Positions 23,347 to 32,821 of a stretch of DNA of 64,000 bases are shown in pieces. The translations under genes were made by a program, and so were the position numbers. The notes under the pieces were generated by a model, which saw only the letters and a program-made list of their open reading frames with translations, did not search any database and was not told the DNA's origin. Origin of the DNA: Spartobacteria bacterium (GTDB lineage Bacteria; Verrucomicrobiota; Verrucomicrobiia; Chthoniobacterales; UBA10450); the NCBI GenBank assembly GCA_003134785.1, contig PLCN01000014.1, forward strand, positions 1 through 64,000, given 5' to 3'. How positions within the stretch are numbered: position 1 is the stretch's first letter; every line of letters begins with the position of its first letter.

Positions 23347-23378
23347 CAAGCCATGCGCTTTTTGTGGGCAACTAAGCG

Positions 23379-23550
23379 GTCATCCCGAGCCGCGCAGACG
23401 GCAAGGGACCTCGCAGTCGCAGTGCCGGCCACCGAAAAACAAACCACCCTTATCCGATTGTGGCGCCCGATCCGACGCGAAAGCGAATGAGCACTTGGAG
23501 GTCAGCGCTCCTCCCATGGTCGCGGTCCCGTCTGCGCGGCTCAGGATGAC
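23379..23550. repeat. MITE-like inverted repeat, family B copy 2
   Basis: The GTCATCCCGAGCCGCGCAGAC left end pairs with GTCTGCGCGGCTCAGGATGAC at the right, with one mismatch, over 172 bp. The right-hand interior (GAGGTCAGCGCTCCTCCCA) is shared with the copy at 55283 but not with those at 17774 and 60597. Confidence 0.8.
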
Positions 23551-23601
23551 ACTCGCCGTTGTCGTGAGTGACAAGTCGGTTTGTCCTTCGGTCGATTTCC
23601 C

Positions 23602-23708
23602 GTAGCCGCTTCGCCATGCGAAGCGTGGAATTGGCTATCGAGGAGAAGGTGCATCTCGGTTCCCAGTAGCACGGCACCACCCGGCGCCTCGCATAGCGAG
23701 GCGGCTAC
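23602..23708. repeat. GTAGCCGC...GCGGCTAC inverted repeat
   Basis: GTAGCCGCTTCGC and the right end GCGAGGCGGCTAC are near-complements about 107 bp apart, ending two bases from the msrB stop codon. Together with the family B copy it fills the 364-bp gap from 23347 to 23710, in which I see no gene. Confidence 0.65.
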
Positions 23709-23710
23709 AG

Positions 23711-24175
23711 TCACTTCTTCGGCTCGAAGAGCGAAAGGTAGCGCTCCAGCCCTTCGTCTTTTAATTTCTCGACTGGCACGAAGCGCAGCGCCGCTGAGTT
23801 CATGCAATAGCGCAAACCCGTCGCTGGCGGACCATCGTCGAAGACATGGCCGAGGTGTGAGTCGCTCGACTTCGAGCGCACTTCCGTGCGCACTCCAAAT
23901 GAGTGATCCACTTTCTCCACGACATGCTCCGGCTCGATCGGTTTCGTAAAACTCGGCCAGCCTGTGCCGCTCTCGAATTTATCGATCGAACTAAAAAGCG
24001 GCTCGCCGCTGACCACGTCCACGTAGATGCCGGCGCGGTGATTGTTCCAATACTCATTCTGAAACGCCGGCTCCGTTCCGCTTTCCTGAGTAACACGATA
24101 TTGCAATGGGGAGAGCCGTTTGCGTAGCTCAGACTCGGCAGCTGAATTGGCGTCGTTCGTTGGCGGTTGTGTCAT
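23711..24175 (-). CDS. msrB: peptide-methionine (R)-S-oxide reductase
   Basis: This 154-aa MsrB has [13 protein letters not shown] at about 26-38, G-W-P-S-F (72-76), [13 protein letters not shown] (104-116) and [11 protein letters not shown] with catalytic Cys 124. The two C-x-x-C zinc pairs of many MsrBs are absent, as in non-zinc members. It reduces methionine-R-sulfoxide in proteins. No signal peptide is seen, so it is cytoplasmic. About 240 bp upstream (24176-24414) contain no feature that I recognise. Confidence 0.93.
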   Translation of the reverse strand: MTQPPTNDANSAAESELRKRLSPLQYRVTQESGTEPAFQNEYWNNHRAGIYVDVVSGEPLFSSIDKFESGTGWPSFTKPIEPEHVVEKVDHSFGVRTEVRSKSSDSHLGHVFDDGPPATGLRYCMNSAALRFVPVEKLKDEGLERYLSLFEPKK

Positions 24176-24414
24176 AATCCTAACAGCATGCTAGCACGTC
24201 CGGCGCGTTTCGCTGGCAGGTAAGGAGATGGGTCGGGATGCTTCAAGCAAGAATCTGGCTACTCGTTCCGCCCGGCTTCGGGCACGCGGATGTAACGGCT
24301 GAGGATCAAACCGACCGGGCGCGAATGCGGCGGCGCGCAGTTCGGGCTTGCTGCGCATGAGGCCGCTGCTTTAAGTGGGGCGGTGACGCGTTTCAACCCG
24401 CCAGCTAGCTAAAA

Positions 24415-25866
24415 ATGGCGTTAAGCAGATTTTGGGTCGTTCTCTTCCTCGCTTCGATAGGCTATCTCCTCGTCCTGCTGTTTAGCGGACGATACTACGC
24501 CATCGAATTTGCCGTGAACGGCAAGAAGGACGAGCCGCTGCTGCAACGCGAGTTTTACGTCGACCAAGCGTCGCCGGAATTGCGGAGCAGCTTGCAGAGC
24601 GCGTCCGACCACACGGTCACGATCGGCGGCGAGCAATACAAGATCGACAACGGCGTGGTGAAGGTTTACTCCGGCAAACAGGCCGCAGATGGAATTCTGC
24701 CGACGTGCAAAAGCACCATCCTCGATCTGCTCTTGCCGCTGATCGCGTACCTGTCGTTCTTCAGCGGCATCCTGCAATTGTTGATCGACAGCGGCGCTTC
24801 GGAACGCGTCGCGAAACTTCTCAGTCCGATTTTCGTTCGTGTTTTTCCCGAAGTGCCGCGCGGTCACCCGTCGATCTCGTATATGACATTGAATTTCGCT
24901 GCGAATTTTCTCGGGCTCGACAGCGCGGCGACACCTTTCGGCTTAAAGGCGATGGAGAGTCTGCAAGAACTGAACAAGGACAAGGACCGCGCGAGCAATC
25001 CGCAGATCATGTTCCTTTGTTTGCACGCGGCCGGGCTCACGCTCATCCCGACGTCGATCATTAGTTATCGCGCGGCGCAACACGCGCTCAATCCGGCGGA
25101 CGTGATGCTGCCTTGCATTATTACCTCATTCATCGGCACGGTCGCGGCGCTCGTCCTCGTCGGCATTCGCCAGCGGATCAATTTGCTTAATGCCACCATC
25201 GTCATCGCCATCGGCGGCATCGTTGGCGTCATCACGGCATTGCTCATTTATATCACGCGGCTCGATCTCATCAGTAAGAGCCATTTCACCGGCAATCTCT
25301 CCAACGGCGTGTTGCTAAGTCTTATCTTAGTGATTCTCGGTTACAGCTTGTGGCGCGAGAAACAATTCGGCGCCAAAGGCACCACCATTTTCAATTCGTT
25401 CGTCGAAGGCGCCTACAACGGCCTAACTGTCGGGCGCATTATCTTCCCTTATATTCTCGGTATGCTGGTCGCGATCTCGCTTTTTCGAAATAGCGGATTG
25501 TTCGACATGTTCGCGGGCGCGCTGGCGTGGATCTTTCGCGCCTTCCACGTGAACGAACAGATCGTGAATGCGTTGCCCATCGCGATTCTTCGGCCATTCA
25601 GCTCAGCCGGTAGCCGCGGATTCCTCATCGACGCCATGGGTACATACGGCGCCGACTCCTTTACCGGCCGGCTCGCCTGCGTTTTCCAATGCGCGGCCGA
25701 GACCACCTTCTATGTCATCGCCGTTTATTTCGGGAGCGTGAAGATCAAGCACACGCGATACGCCCTGAGCACCATGCTCCTTGTGGACCTGATCTGCGTC
25801 TGCGCGGCCATCTTCGTCTGCCTCGCATTCTTTCAATTGCCGGCAGGCGCTCCAGCCGCGCCTTAA
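24415..25866 (+). CDS. SpmA-SpmB fusion, nucleoside-recognition (Gate) domain membrane protein
   Basis: This 483-aa protein with about ten membrane helices joins two Gate domains. The first half (about 110-250, N-F-A-A-N-F-L-G-L-D-S-A-A-T-P-F-G-L-K-A) resembles SpmA. The second (about 325-470, F-V-E-G-A-Y-N-G...I-L-R-P-F-S-S-A-G-S-R-G) resembles SpmB. In Bacillus the two are separate spore-maturation proteins; fused forms are widespread in non-sporulating bacteria and their substrate is unknown. A large periplasmic insert (about 30-95) follows the first helix. ATG 24415 follows an AT-rich leader. Confidence 0.85.
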   Translation: MALSRFWVVLFLASIGYLLVLLFSGRYYAIEFAVNGKKDEPLLQREFYVDQASPELRSSLQSASDHTVTIGGEQYKIDNGVVKVYSGKQAADGILPTCKSTILDLLLPLIAYLSFFSGILQLLIDSGASERVAKLLSPIFVRVFPEVPRGHPSISYMTLNFAANFLGLDSAATPFGLKAMESLQELNKDKDRASNPQIMFLCLHAAGLTLIPTSIISYRAAQHALNPADVMLPCIITSFIGTVAALVLVGIRQRINLLNATIVIAIGGIVGVITALLIYITRLDLISKSHFTGNLSNGVLLSLILVILGYSLWREKQFGAKGTTIFNSFVEGAYNGLTVGRIIFPYILGMLVAISLFRNSGLFDMFAGALAWIFRAFHVNEQIVNALPIAILRPFSSAGSRGFLIDAMGTYGADSFTGRLACVFQCAAETTFYVIAVYFGSVKIKHTRYALSTMLLVDLICVCAAIFVCLAFFQLPAGAPAAP

Positions 25867-26112
25867 CTGAGCCCGCTGCTTGGCCGCTGCCTGGTCATTA
25901 AAGCCGAGATCCTTCGAAAGCCACAGAACCATCGTCTTGTTCGTGACCGAGTACGCGGTGTAGATGAGGAACTTGATCAGGAACGTGAGCCACAACTCGC
26001 GTTGAGCTCCCTTGAGGACGGTGAATTTCGCGAGAAAACCGATAAGACCCGTCGCTGCGACTGGAACGACGTTCTCTTCCGGCACGAATGGTCCTTTGAT
26101 TGCTTCTCCCAC
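25867..26112 (-). pseudogene. truncated 5' fragment of an MFS transporter gene
   Basis: From ATG 26112 on the - strand, residues about 38-80 read R-E-L-W-L-T-F-L-I-K-F-L-I-Y-T-A-Y-S-V-T-N-K-T-with a following M-V-L-W-L-S-K-D-L-G. This is the first helix and loop of a major-facilitator transporter. Homology stops where the convergent SpmAB gene ends (25866); beyond that the frame is only antisense of SpmAB. The rest of the transporter has been lost, probably by a deletion that joined the two ends. Confidence 0.65.
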
Positions 26113-26214
26113 GGTTTTTCAGCTACGACATTTTCGCGACAAAACAGCCATGGCGACGAACTTGCCGTACTGCGCGGCAGAATTCTACGGTCGAATTTTT
26201 CCTTCTGGGGAGCG

Positions 26215-26349
26215 CAGGCTGCCAGCCTGCCCTTCTCGGCAGCTTGCCGAGACGCCTGCTCGACGCGGCAACGCGGACAAACTGCGTGCGTTGCTCAGTG
26301 TTGCCGGCAAGCTGCCGGCAACTGCAGGCTGGCAGCCTGCGCTCCCCAG
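26215..26349. repeat. long inverted repeat, perfect 26-bp arms (GCAGGCTGGCAGCCTGC type)
   Basis: Arms at 26215-26240 and 26324-26349 are perfect complements, and each contains the near-palindrome GCAGGCTGCCAGCCTGC. Inner CGGCAGCTTGCCG and GCCGGCAAGCTGCCGGC hairpins add structure. It lies between the MFS fragment and the 3' end of murI. Confidence 0.85.
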
Positions 26350-26365
26350 AGAAAGAAATGACGCG

Positions 26366-27214
26366 CTACAAGTGAGTGTGAGGCGTCACTTGGCGCAATT
26401 GCACTTCGCCGACGTCGAGCTGTAACGCTTCGCGCGCGACGCGGAGGAAACTATCGGGCGGATCGGTCAACGCGACTTGCAGGCTGCCGGTATTTGCTTC
26501 CGGAGCGCGCAGGTTTTCGCGAATCAAGAGATCGCGCACGGCGCTGGCGCAATTTTGCGCGGAGTCGACGAGCGTGATTGTATCACCGAGAAGTCGAGCA
26601 ATGGCCTTACGCAGAAGCGGGTAATGCGTGCAGCCGAGCACGAGGGTATCAATTCCTTCGTCCACGAGCGGGCCGACATATTGCATGATGATCTGGTCCG
26701 TGATCGGGCGTTCGAGCCAGCCTTCCTCGATCAGCGGCACCAGGAGCGGACAAGCGCGAGCTGTCACTCGAATCTCGGAATCGAGCGAGCGTAGCGCGCG
26801 TTCGTACGCTCCGCTGTTAATCGTCGCACGGGTTCCGATCACGCCGACCTGACCCGATCGAGTGGCGGCGATGGCGGCCCGAGCACCAGGCAGAATAACT
26901 CCCGTCACCGGAACGGGGACGCTCTCGATAAGCTGCGAAAGCGCGACGGCCGAGGCGGTGTTGCACGCGACCACGACAGTCTTCGCGTTTTCTTCGAGCA
27001 GCATCGCCGCGATCTCGAGACTGTAACGCTGAACCGTCGATGCGCTTTTGCCGCCGTAGGGTAGGCGCGCGGTATCGCCGAGATAATAAATGGACTCGTT
27101 AGGCAAGAGGGTGCGCAACGCGCTGACTACGGTCAGACCACCAATTCCGGAATCGAAAACGCCAATCGGCTGTGACTTTTCGGCGGAGCCACCTTGCGCT
27201 TTTCCGTTACTCAC
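26366..27214 (-). CDS. murI: glutamate racemase
   Basis: This 282-aa enzyme makes D-glutamate for peptidoglycan. V-F-D-S-G-I-G-G-L-T-V (Asp 21, Ser 22), Y-L-G-D-T-A-R-L-P-Y-G (44-54), V-A-C-N-T-A-S-A with catalytic Cys 84 and L-G-C-T-H-Y-P-L-L with catalytic Cys 195 are all in place. Cytosolic. Its start overlaps the end of the amidase gene by 8 bp, so two cell-wall genes are co-transcribed. Confidence 0.96.
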   Translation of the reverse strand: MSNGKAQGGSAEKSQPIGVFDSGIGGLTVVSALRTLLPNESIYYLGDTARLPYGGKSASTVQRYSLEIAAMLLEENAKTVVVACNTASAVALSQLIESVPVPVTGVILPGARAAIAATRSGQVGVIGTRATINSGAYERALRSLDSEIRVTARACPLLVPLIEEGWLERPITDQIIMQYVGPLVDEGIDTLVLGCTHYPLLRKAIARLLGDTITLVDSAQNCASAVRDLLIRENLRAPEANTGSLQVALTDPPDSFLRVAREALQLDVGEVQLRQVTPHTHL

Positions 27215-28304
27215 CGGCGTTGATCGAGATCGAAGGTGGATGAGGCGGCTCGCTGATGGAACGCGCGTGAGGCGGCAGGTTTGTTTTCGCCACGGCGAAG
27301 TTTGTGGCGCCGGCGCGATAATTCACCGCGGCGTTATAATTCTCAATCCCCTGCGCGATGGCCGCGCCGAGTTGATGGCGATATTGAGCCGTGGCGATGC
27401 GCTGTCCTTCCCTCGGGTCGCTGATGAAACCGCCTTCAAGGAGAACCGCCGGTATTTTGCTATTGCGCAAAACGTGAAAGCGCGCGTGACGCACGCCTCG
27501 ATCGAAAATGGAAACCTTCGTCAACACCGCGGCATGAATGGAAGCAGTCAGCGCCATGTTCTGGCCATCGAGCGCGTTACCGGCGTGGTGCCCCTGGTCG
27601 ATGGCGGAGATGTGGTGTTCGCTCGAAGCATTCGAGGGCACGCCTTCGGGCGCGAGCGCGTAGCTTTCCAAACCCGCGCCGCCGGAGGAAGAGTTGAAGT
27701 GAATGCTGACGAAGACGGCATGGGAAAAACGATTGGCGAAATTTACCCGGTCTTCCAGAGAAACAGCCACGTCGTTCACCCGGGTCATCTCCACTCTGTA
27801 GCCGGCCCGGATTAGTTGCGTGCGGGCCGCGAGCGCAACATCGAGCGCGAATCCCTTCTCGGTTCCCCAGCTGCTCGAAGCGCCTTGATCGGATCCACCA
27901 TGGCCGGGATCGAGCACCACGGTTTCCACTCTTTCCGCCCTCTGAATTCGGCTCGGGCGCAAGACGGGCTCGATGATTTTGCTGACATCCATCACGGAGA
28001 CCAAGTCTTCGTCGCCGTTGCTCAGGAGCGGAAAGTTTGCGAAGAAGCGGACGCCGTTGATGGAAAACTCGCTCGTGCCTGCCTGGGCCCGGATGACGCG
28101 GCGCTCGCTCCGGAGTGAGACGGTGCGGCTGATTCGGGTGTATTCCGGGAATTGGTAGAACTGCGCGACGTTGGCGAAGGTAACGTATGGTCGATCGCGT
28201 TGGCGGACCACCGTCCAGTCGTTAGCGAGCGCTGCTGAACCAATCAAGGCGAGCACGAGACCCGCAAGAAAGAAGCGCTTTCGATTTTTCTTCCTCGTGT
28301 TCAT
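27207..28304 (-). CDS. N-acetylmuramoyl-L-alanine amidase (Amidase_3)
   Basis: This 365-aa exported enzyme cleaves the amide between MurNAc and L-Ala in peptidoglycan. A signal peptide (residues 1-27, hydrophobic F-F-L-A-G-L-V-L-A-L-I-G-S-A-A) is followed by an ~90-residue N-terminal domain. The catalytic domain has V-L-D-P-G-H-G-G (zinc His 135), the Glu in G-T-E-K-G, S-I-H-F-N-S and L-L-E-G-G-F-I-S-D-P. I chose ATG 28304 as start because it opens the signal peptide; ATG 28346 adds 14 residues. It overlaps murI. Confidence 0.93.
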   Translation of the reverse strand: MNTRKKNRKRFFLAGLVLALIGSAALANDWTVVRQRDRPYVTFANVAQFYQFPEYTRISRTVSLRSERRVIRAQAGTSEFSINGVRFFANFPLLSNGDEDLVSVMDVSKIIEPVLRPSRIQRAERVETVVLDPGHGGSDQGASSSWGTEKGFALDVALAARTQLIRAGYRVEMTRVNDVAVSLEDRVNFANRFSHAVFVSIHFNSSSGGAGLESYALAPEGVPSNASSEHHISAIDQGHHAGNALDGQNMALTASIHAAVLTKVSIFDRGVRHARFHVLRNSKIPAVLLEGGFISDPREGQRIATAQYRHQLGAAIAQGIENYNAAVNYRAGATNFAVAKTNLPPHARSISEPPHPPSISINAGE

Positions 28305-28377
28305 GTTCGTGCTCCTGCTCGTAATCGTGATTTCCGCTCCGATCAAGCGGGGACGATCACGAGCACGAGCACGAGTA
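28301..28377. repeat. GCTCGTGATCG-type inverted repeat
   Basis: GCTCCTGCTCGTAATCGTGA on the left is nearly complementary to the tandem CGAGCACGAGCACGA-rich right arm (28350-28377). It covers the amidase start region and its leader, so it may affect translation of that gene. Confidence 0.6.
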
Positions 28378-28419
28378 GGATGAGGACGACGCGGAGGGCG
28401 GAGTCCGAAGAGGAGGCGC

Positions 28420-31400
28420 CTACGCGGCGTCTAGCAGGCCGCTTTGCAAGACGTGACTCAACTTTAGCAGCAGGCTGCGCGTGGTATAGGGCTTGGTCAG
28501 GCAGCCATCAACGTTGAGCGCGGTGATCTCGGCTACATGGGAATCGTCGGCCCGGCCCGTGGAGACGATTACTTTGAGTCCCGGTTCGATCTGGCGCAGC
28601 GTGCGCACGAGCATTAATCCGCCCATCCCCGGCATGGCGAGATCGGTCACGACTACGGCGATGCGGCCCATCTGTCGCGCGAAAAGAGCGAGCGCGGTCG
28701 GGCCGTCTTCGGCGACGAGCACTTTGTAGCCGTGGCTCTTCAGGATAAGCTCGGCTACTTCGCGAATGCTCGGTTCGTCGTCGACCAACAGGATGGTTTC
28801 ACCGTGTCCGCGCGGGATCATCCCATCCGCCTGTAGAGCACCGGAGGTGTCGACGGTAGGTTTGGCAGGCACGAAAATTTTGAAGCTGGTGTGACCCGGC
28901 TTGCTGTCGACGGCGATAAAACCGCCGTGGCTCTTGACGATACCGGCGACGGTGGAGAGCCCGAGGCCGGTGCCCTTCCCGATGGTTTTAGTGGTGAAGA
29001 AGGGATCGAAGATTTTGTCGAGGACCTGTTTTGGTATTCCGCTGCCTGTGTCAGTAACTTGCAGCATGACATGCGGCCCGGCGGTCGCGCCAGGCGTCAT
29101 CCTCGCGTAAGGCTCGTCGACGTCGAAATTCTCGGCGCCAAGACATAACTCGCCGCCCTGGGGCATGGCATCACGCGCATTGATGCAAAGATTGAGAAGA
29201 ACTTGATGGAGCTGGGTGGAATCAGCTTCGAGTGAGCGAATGTTTTCCTCGTAGCAGGTGCGCAGGGTGATCGACTTCGGGAAGGTCTGGCTCGCGATTT
29301 TTGAGACTTCTTCGAGGAGGTAGATTGGTTGCAGCAGGGTGCGGTCGCCATCCGTGCCGCGGGCAAAAGTGAGGACCTGTTTGATGATGTCAGCCCCGCG
29401 ATGGGCGCTCGTTTCCACGATATCGAGAAATTTTGCCCGCTCGGCTGGTTCCATCTCCCCGCGCAAAACGGGCGCGGCCATCATGATCGGCACCAAAATA
29501 TTGTTGAGATCGTGGGCCACGCCGCTGGCGAGAGTGCCGATGCTTTCGAGTCGTTGTGCGCGGAGGAATTGTTCCTCGATCGTTTTTTGCTCGGTAATAT
29601 CGGTGTTGATCACGAGCTTGGATTTCGGCTGGCCATGCTCGTCGCGAACGAGAGTCCAGCGGCTGCGGACGACCACAGTGCCTCCTTGTTTGGTGAGGTG
29701 ACGGCATTCGCCCGACCACGCCCCGGTCTCGAGCAAGGTGCGCTGCACCGCGAGCGTGTTGACCGGCTCTTCCTGATACAGGAAATCTCCGCTCAGTCGC
29801 CCACTCGCTTCCGCTGCAGTCCAGCCATAGAGAACCTCTGCGCCGTGATTCCAGAACTCGATCCGATCATCCATATCGCGGACCATGATCGCGTCGTGAG
29901 CGAGATTGAGGAGGTTGGCTTGCTCAACCGTTTTTCGCTCGGCCTGCAAGAGACTCGTTAGGTCGGCGAGGGAACCGACGATCCGGATTGGCTTGCCCGC
30001 GTCGTCGAGAACCACGCGCCCGCGGCCAAGGAAATTTCCGAAGGTGCCGTCGCCGCGCAGGATGCGGGTGTGTGCTTCGTAGCGACCACCGTTGGCCATT
30101 TGCTCGCGGACTGCTTTTTGAAAGGAAGCGCGGTCATCCGGATGAAGCAGGGCGGTAAACGCCCCGACACTCGGAACGAACGAGTCCCGCTCGAGGCCGA
30201 ACATCTCGTACATGCGATCCGACCAGGTCAGCACATCGGTCACAAAATCGTGTTCCCAGATACCATCGTTGGAGGCGGCGATGACGAGTCGGAGGTGTTC
30301 CGCGCTTTCCCGCAAAACGATCTCAGCGCGGGCACGTTCGATGATGGACCACGAGCGCTCGACGACTTCCTGCACCAGCGCGATCTCGGCATTGGTCCAG
30401 TGCCGCGGGGTTAAATGGTGGACTGCCATCATTGCGACCAGAGAGCCATTCTTGATCAGCGGGCAGGAGATCATCGCTTTGATTTGGATGGCGTTGAAGG
30501 CGGCGGCACCTTCGGCGGGTGTCAGCTCGGCATCGACGTCTTGCAGCACGAGCGTGCGGCCGGCGGCTATCTTTGAGTGGGTATGCTCACCGAAATCCGA
30601 CAGTCGAAATTCACCGATGACGCTGGCGCATCCGTCGGTGTAATCGCCGGGCACGGTCAAATGGTCGCCATCTTTTTCCACTTCGGCATAAGCGCAGCGA
30701 GAAACGCGCAGATGCTTTCCAAGCAACTGCGCGACGGCAGCCATGATTTCGTTGGGCTCCGAAAGAAAGTGGGTCGCGTCGCTTAGATCGTTGAGGAAAC
30801 GGAAGCGCCGCTCGCTTTCACTGAGGACGTCTTCCGCCAGTTTGCGCTCGGTGATGTCCGTGTTGGCGCCGATCCACTCACGAACGGCCCCGTTGGCGTC
30901 GAGGACCGGCACGCCGCGCACCGAGAAGAGCCGGTAAGTCTTATCTGCGCCGAGCATGCGATACTCGATTTCAAAGACGCTTTTGTTAGCCCTGCACTCG
31001 TCCCAATGACGCAGAGTCCGGGGTCTGTCCTCCGGATGCACGCAATCGATCCATCCGGTTCCGATGATTTCTTCCAGGGTCTGGCCGGTGTAGGCCCGCC
31101 AGCTGGGCAAATCCTCTAGGACCTGGCCCGCAGGATCGGTTTGCCAGACGATTTCCCAAGTGGCTTTCGTGAAGGAGCGGAAACGCGCTTCGCTCCGGAG
31201 CAACTCTTCTTCAGAGCGCTTGTGTTCGGTGATGTCCCGAACGCTTCCTTCATAATAGAGAGGATTGCCGGCGGCGTCGCTGACGGTACGGACGTTCTCG
31301 GAAACCCAGATCGTGCTCCCGTCGGTGAGCTTCGCTTCGTATTCGAAGTTGTTTGCGCCGCCATTTTCGAGAAGGCGCTGGAGTTCGTCGCGCTTTGCCG

Positions 31401-32760
31401 GATCGACGTAATTCTGCTGCTGAAGACCCTTGCGCTCCCGGATTAATTCCTCGGGGCTCGCATATCCCGCCATCCGCGCTAACGCCGGATTGGCCGATAT
31501 AAAAACGCCGTCGAGCCCGCTCTGAAAGATTCCTTCTGAGGCGTTGTCGAAGATGGAACGGTATTTTTCGTCCGCCTCGTGCAACTGCCTCTGCACGGCT
31601 TTGCGTTCGGTGCTATCCCGCACGATCACCTGGACCGCTGGTTTTCCTTCATAGACGAATGAGATCACTCTCGACTCGACCTCAACCGTTGAGCCATCGA
31701 GCCGCAGCAGCCGGCGTTCTGCCGTCGGCGGCTGGTTTCCTGCGGCGACTTCTCGCGAGCGGCGGGCTACTTCGTCGCGTTCGTCCGGATGCAGAATGTC
31801 GGATACGCTTCGGCCGATGAGCTGTTTGAGGCTGTTTGCGCCCAGCAATTTCATCGTGGCCGGATTGACGAAAACGATTGTCTCGTCACAAACCACAAGG
31901 ATTGCATCAGGGGAATGGTTGACCAGGAGGCGGTAGCGCGCTTCGCTCTCGCGCAGCGCTTGTTCCGCCTGCTCGTGCTCGTCCACCTCGGTCCGCAAAC
32001 TCGTTTTGTCCTTCCTGAGTCTGCGAACGATTCTCAAGACCGCGGCGCCCGTGCCTAGTGCAATGACGATCGCGAGCCCGATGAGGATGTCGCCGGCGAT
32101 TCGCGCCTGCTCGATCCGGCCGGTGGTGTTCGCTGCAATCCCGCGACCTTCCGCTTCCTCGGCACGGAGCAACGCATCTAGCGCCCATTGGTATTGATCG
32201 TAAGCCGGGACTTGCGTCGTAAGCGCGAAAGCCGTCGCTTCCGCGTTCTGTTCGGCGCGACTCAACGCGAGCAGTTGCTCAGTCCGATCGGAGTAAGCCT
32301 TGCGCGCTTGCAGCGCCTCGGCATAAAGCCGTTTCTCGATTTCGTTATTGGCGGCTTTTTCGTAGTCGATGAGATTCTTGGTGTTCGTCTCTGCCAATCG
32401 GGTGATGAGATGTTCATGGCGCTGCCTCTCTTCGGGATTCGTCGCTGCCACATGCCGAAAGATTTCCACTTGCCGTAAGCCCAGGTTCTTGCCGACACGG
32501 TGAAGAATCGCGATCTCTCCCATGGCGGAAGATCGCTCCGCGCGGTTGAGGTTTTCGATAGAGCGCAGGCTGAAGAAAAAGACGCCGCCAATCGCGGTGA
32601 GGATGGCGCAGAGCAGGGCAAAACAAAGAACGAGCCTGGTGGCCAAGGGGAATCCGCCAAGGAGGGGGCGGTTCTCCCGCGACAATCTAGGGTCCAAAAC
32701 TCTGATTATGGTGCAGATGCTGAGCCATCCTCCGAAGAAACGCAGATTTCTCGCGGACAT
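28420..32760 (-). CDS. hybrid sensor histidine kinase, multi-PAS/GAF with receiver domain
   Basis: This very long (about 1446-aa) sensor is anchored by two membrane helices (about 40-66 and 222-246) flanking a helical extracytoplasmic domain. Inside the cell come a PAS series (roughly 270-650), a GAF domain (about 665-820), two further PAS domains (about 835-1075), the dimerisation domain with phospho-accepting His 1083 (G-V-A-H-D-L-N-N), a HATPase with G-S-G-I-P and G-T-G-L-G-L-S boxes, and a C-terminal receiver with Asp 1373 (V-V-T-D-L-A-M-P-G-M-G-G). The missing partner is a downstream phosphotransfer protein or regulator; none is adjacent. The start is uncertain: ATG 32838 would overlap the divergent valS start, so ATG 32760 is preferred. 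Confidence 0.85.
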   Translation of the reverse strand: MSARNLRFFGGWLSICTIIRVLDPRLSRENRPLLGGFPLATRLVLCFALLCAILTAIGGVFFFSLRSIENLNRAERSSAMGEIAILHRVGKNLGLRQVEIFRHVAATNPEERQRHEHLITRLAETNTKNLIDYEKAANNEIEKRLYAEALQARKAYSDRTEQLLALSRAEQNAEATAFALTTQVPAYDQYQWALDALLRAEEAEGRGIAANTTGRIEQARIAGDILIGLAIVIALGTGAAVLRIVRRLRKDKTSLRTEVDEHEQAEQALRESEARYRLLVNHSPDAILVVCDETIVFVNPATMKLLGANSLKQLIGRSVSDILHPDERDEVARRSREVAAGNQPPTAERRLLRLDGSTVEVESRVISFVYEGKPAVQVIVRDSTERKAVQRQLHEADEKYRSIFDNASEGIFQSGLDGVFISANPALARMAGYASPEELIRERKGLQQQNYVDPAKRDELQRLLENGGANNFEYEAKLTDGSTIWVSENVRTVSDAAGNPLYYEGSVRDITEHKRSEEELLRSEARFRSFTKATWEIVWQTDPAGQVLEDLPSWRAYTGQTLEEIIGTGWIDCVHPEDRPRTLRHWDECRANKSVFEIEYRMLGADKTYRLFSVRGVPVLDANGAVREWIGANTDITERKLAEDVLSESERRFRFLNDLSDATHFLSEPNEIMAAVAQLLGKHLRVSRCAYAEVEKDGDHLTVPGDYTDGCASVIGEFRLSDFGEHTHSKIAAGRTLVLQDVDAELTPAEGAAAFNAIQIKAMISCPLIKNGSLVAMMAVHHLTPRHWTNAEIALVQEVVERSWSIIERARAEIVLRESAEHLRLVIAASNDGIWEHDFVTDVLTWSDRMYEMFGLERDSFVPSVGAFTALLHPDDRASFQKAVREQMANGGRYEAHTRILRGDGTFGNFLGRGRVVLDDAGKPIRIVGSLADLTSLLQAERKTVEQANLLNLAHDAIMVRDMDDRIEFWNHGAEVLYGWTAAEASGRLSGDFLYQEEPVNTLAVQRTLLETGAWSGECRHLTKQGGTVVVRSRWTLVRDEHGQPKSKLVINTDITEQKTIEEQFLRAQRLESIGTLASGVAHDLNNILVPIMMAAPVLRGEMEPAERAKFLDIVETSAHRGADIIKQVLTFARGTDGDRTLLQPIYLLEEVSKIASQTFPKSITLRTCYEENIRSLEADSTQLHQVLLNLCINARDAMPQGGELCLGAENFDVDEPYARMTPGATAGPHVMLQVTDTGSGIPKQVLDKIFDPFFTTKTIGKGTGLGLSTVAGIVKSHGGFIAVDSKPGHTSFKIFVPAKPTVDTSGALQADGMIPRGHGETILLVDDEPSIREVAELILKSHGYKVLVAEDGPTALALFARQMGRIAVVVTDLAMPGMGGLMLVRTLRQIEPGLKVIVSTGRADDSHVAEITALNVDGCLTKPYTTRSLLLKLSHVLQSGLLDAA

Positions 32761-32821
32761 CGCAGCCGCAGGCACGGTTTTGATTTTGCAATCGCCGCGC
32801 TCTCTTCGATGATTGCTCCCC

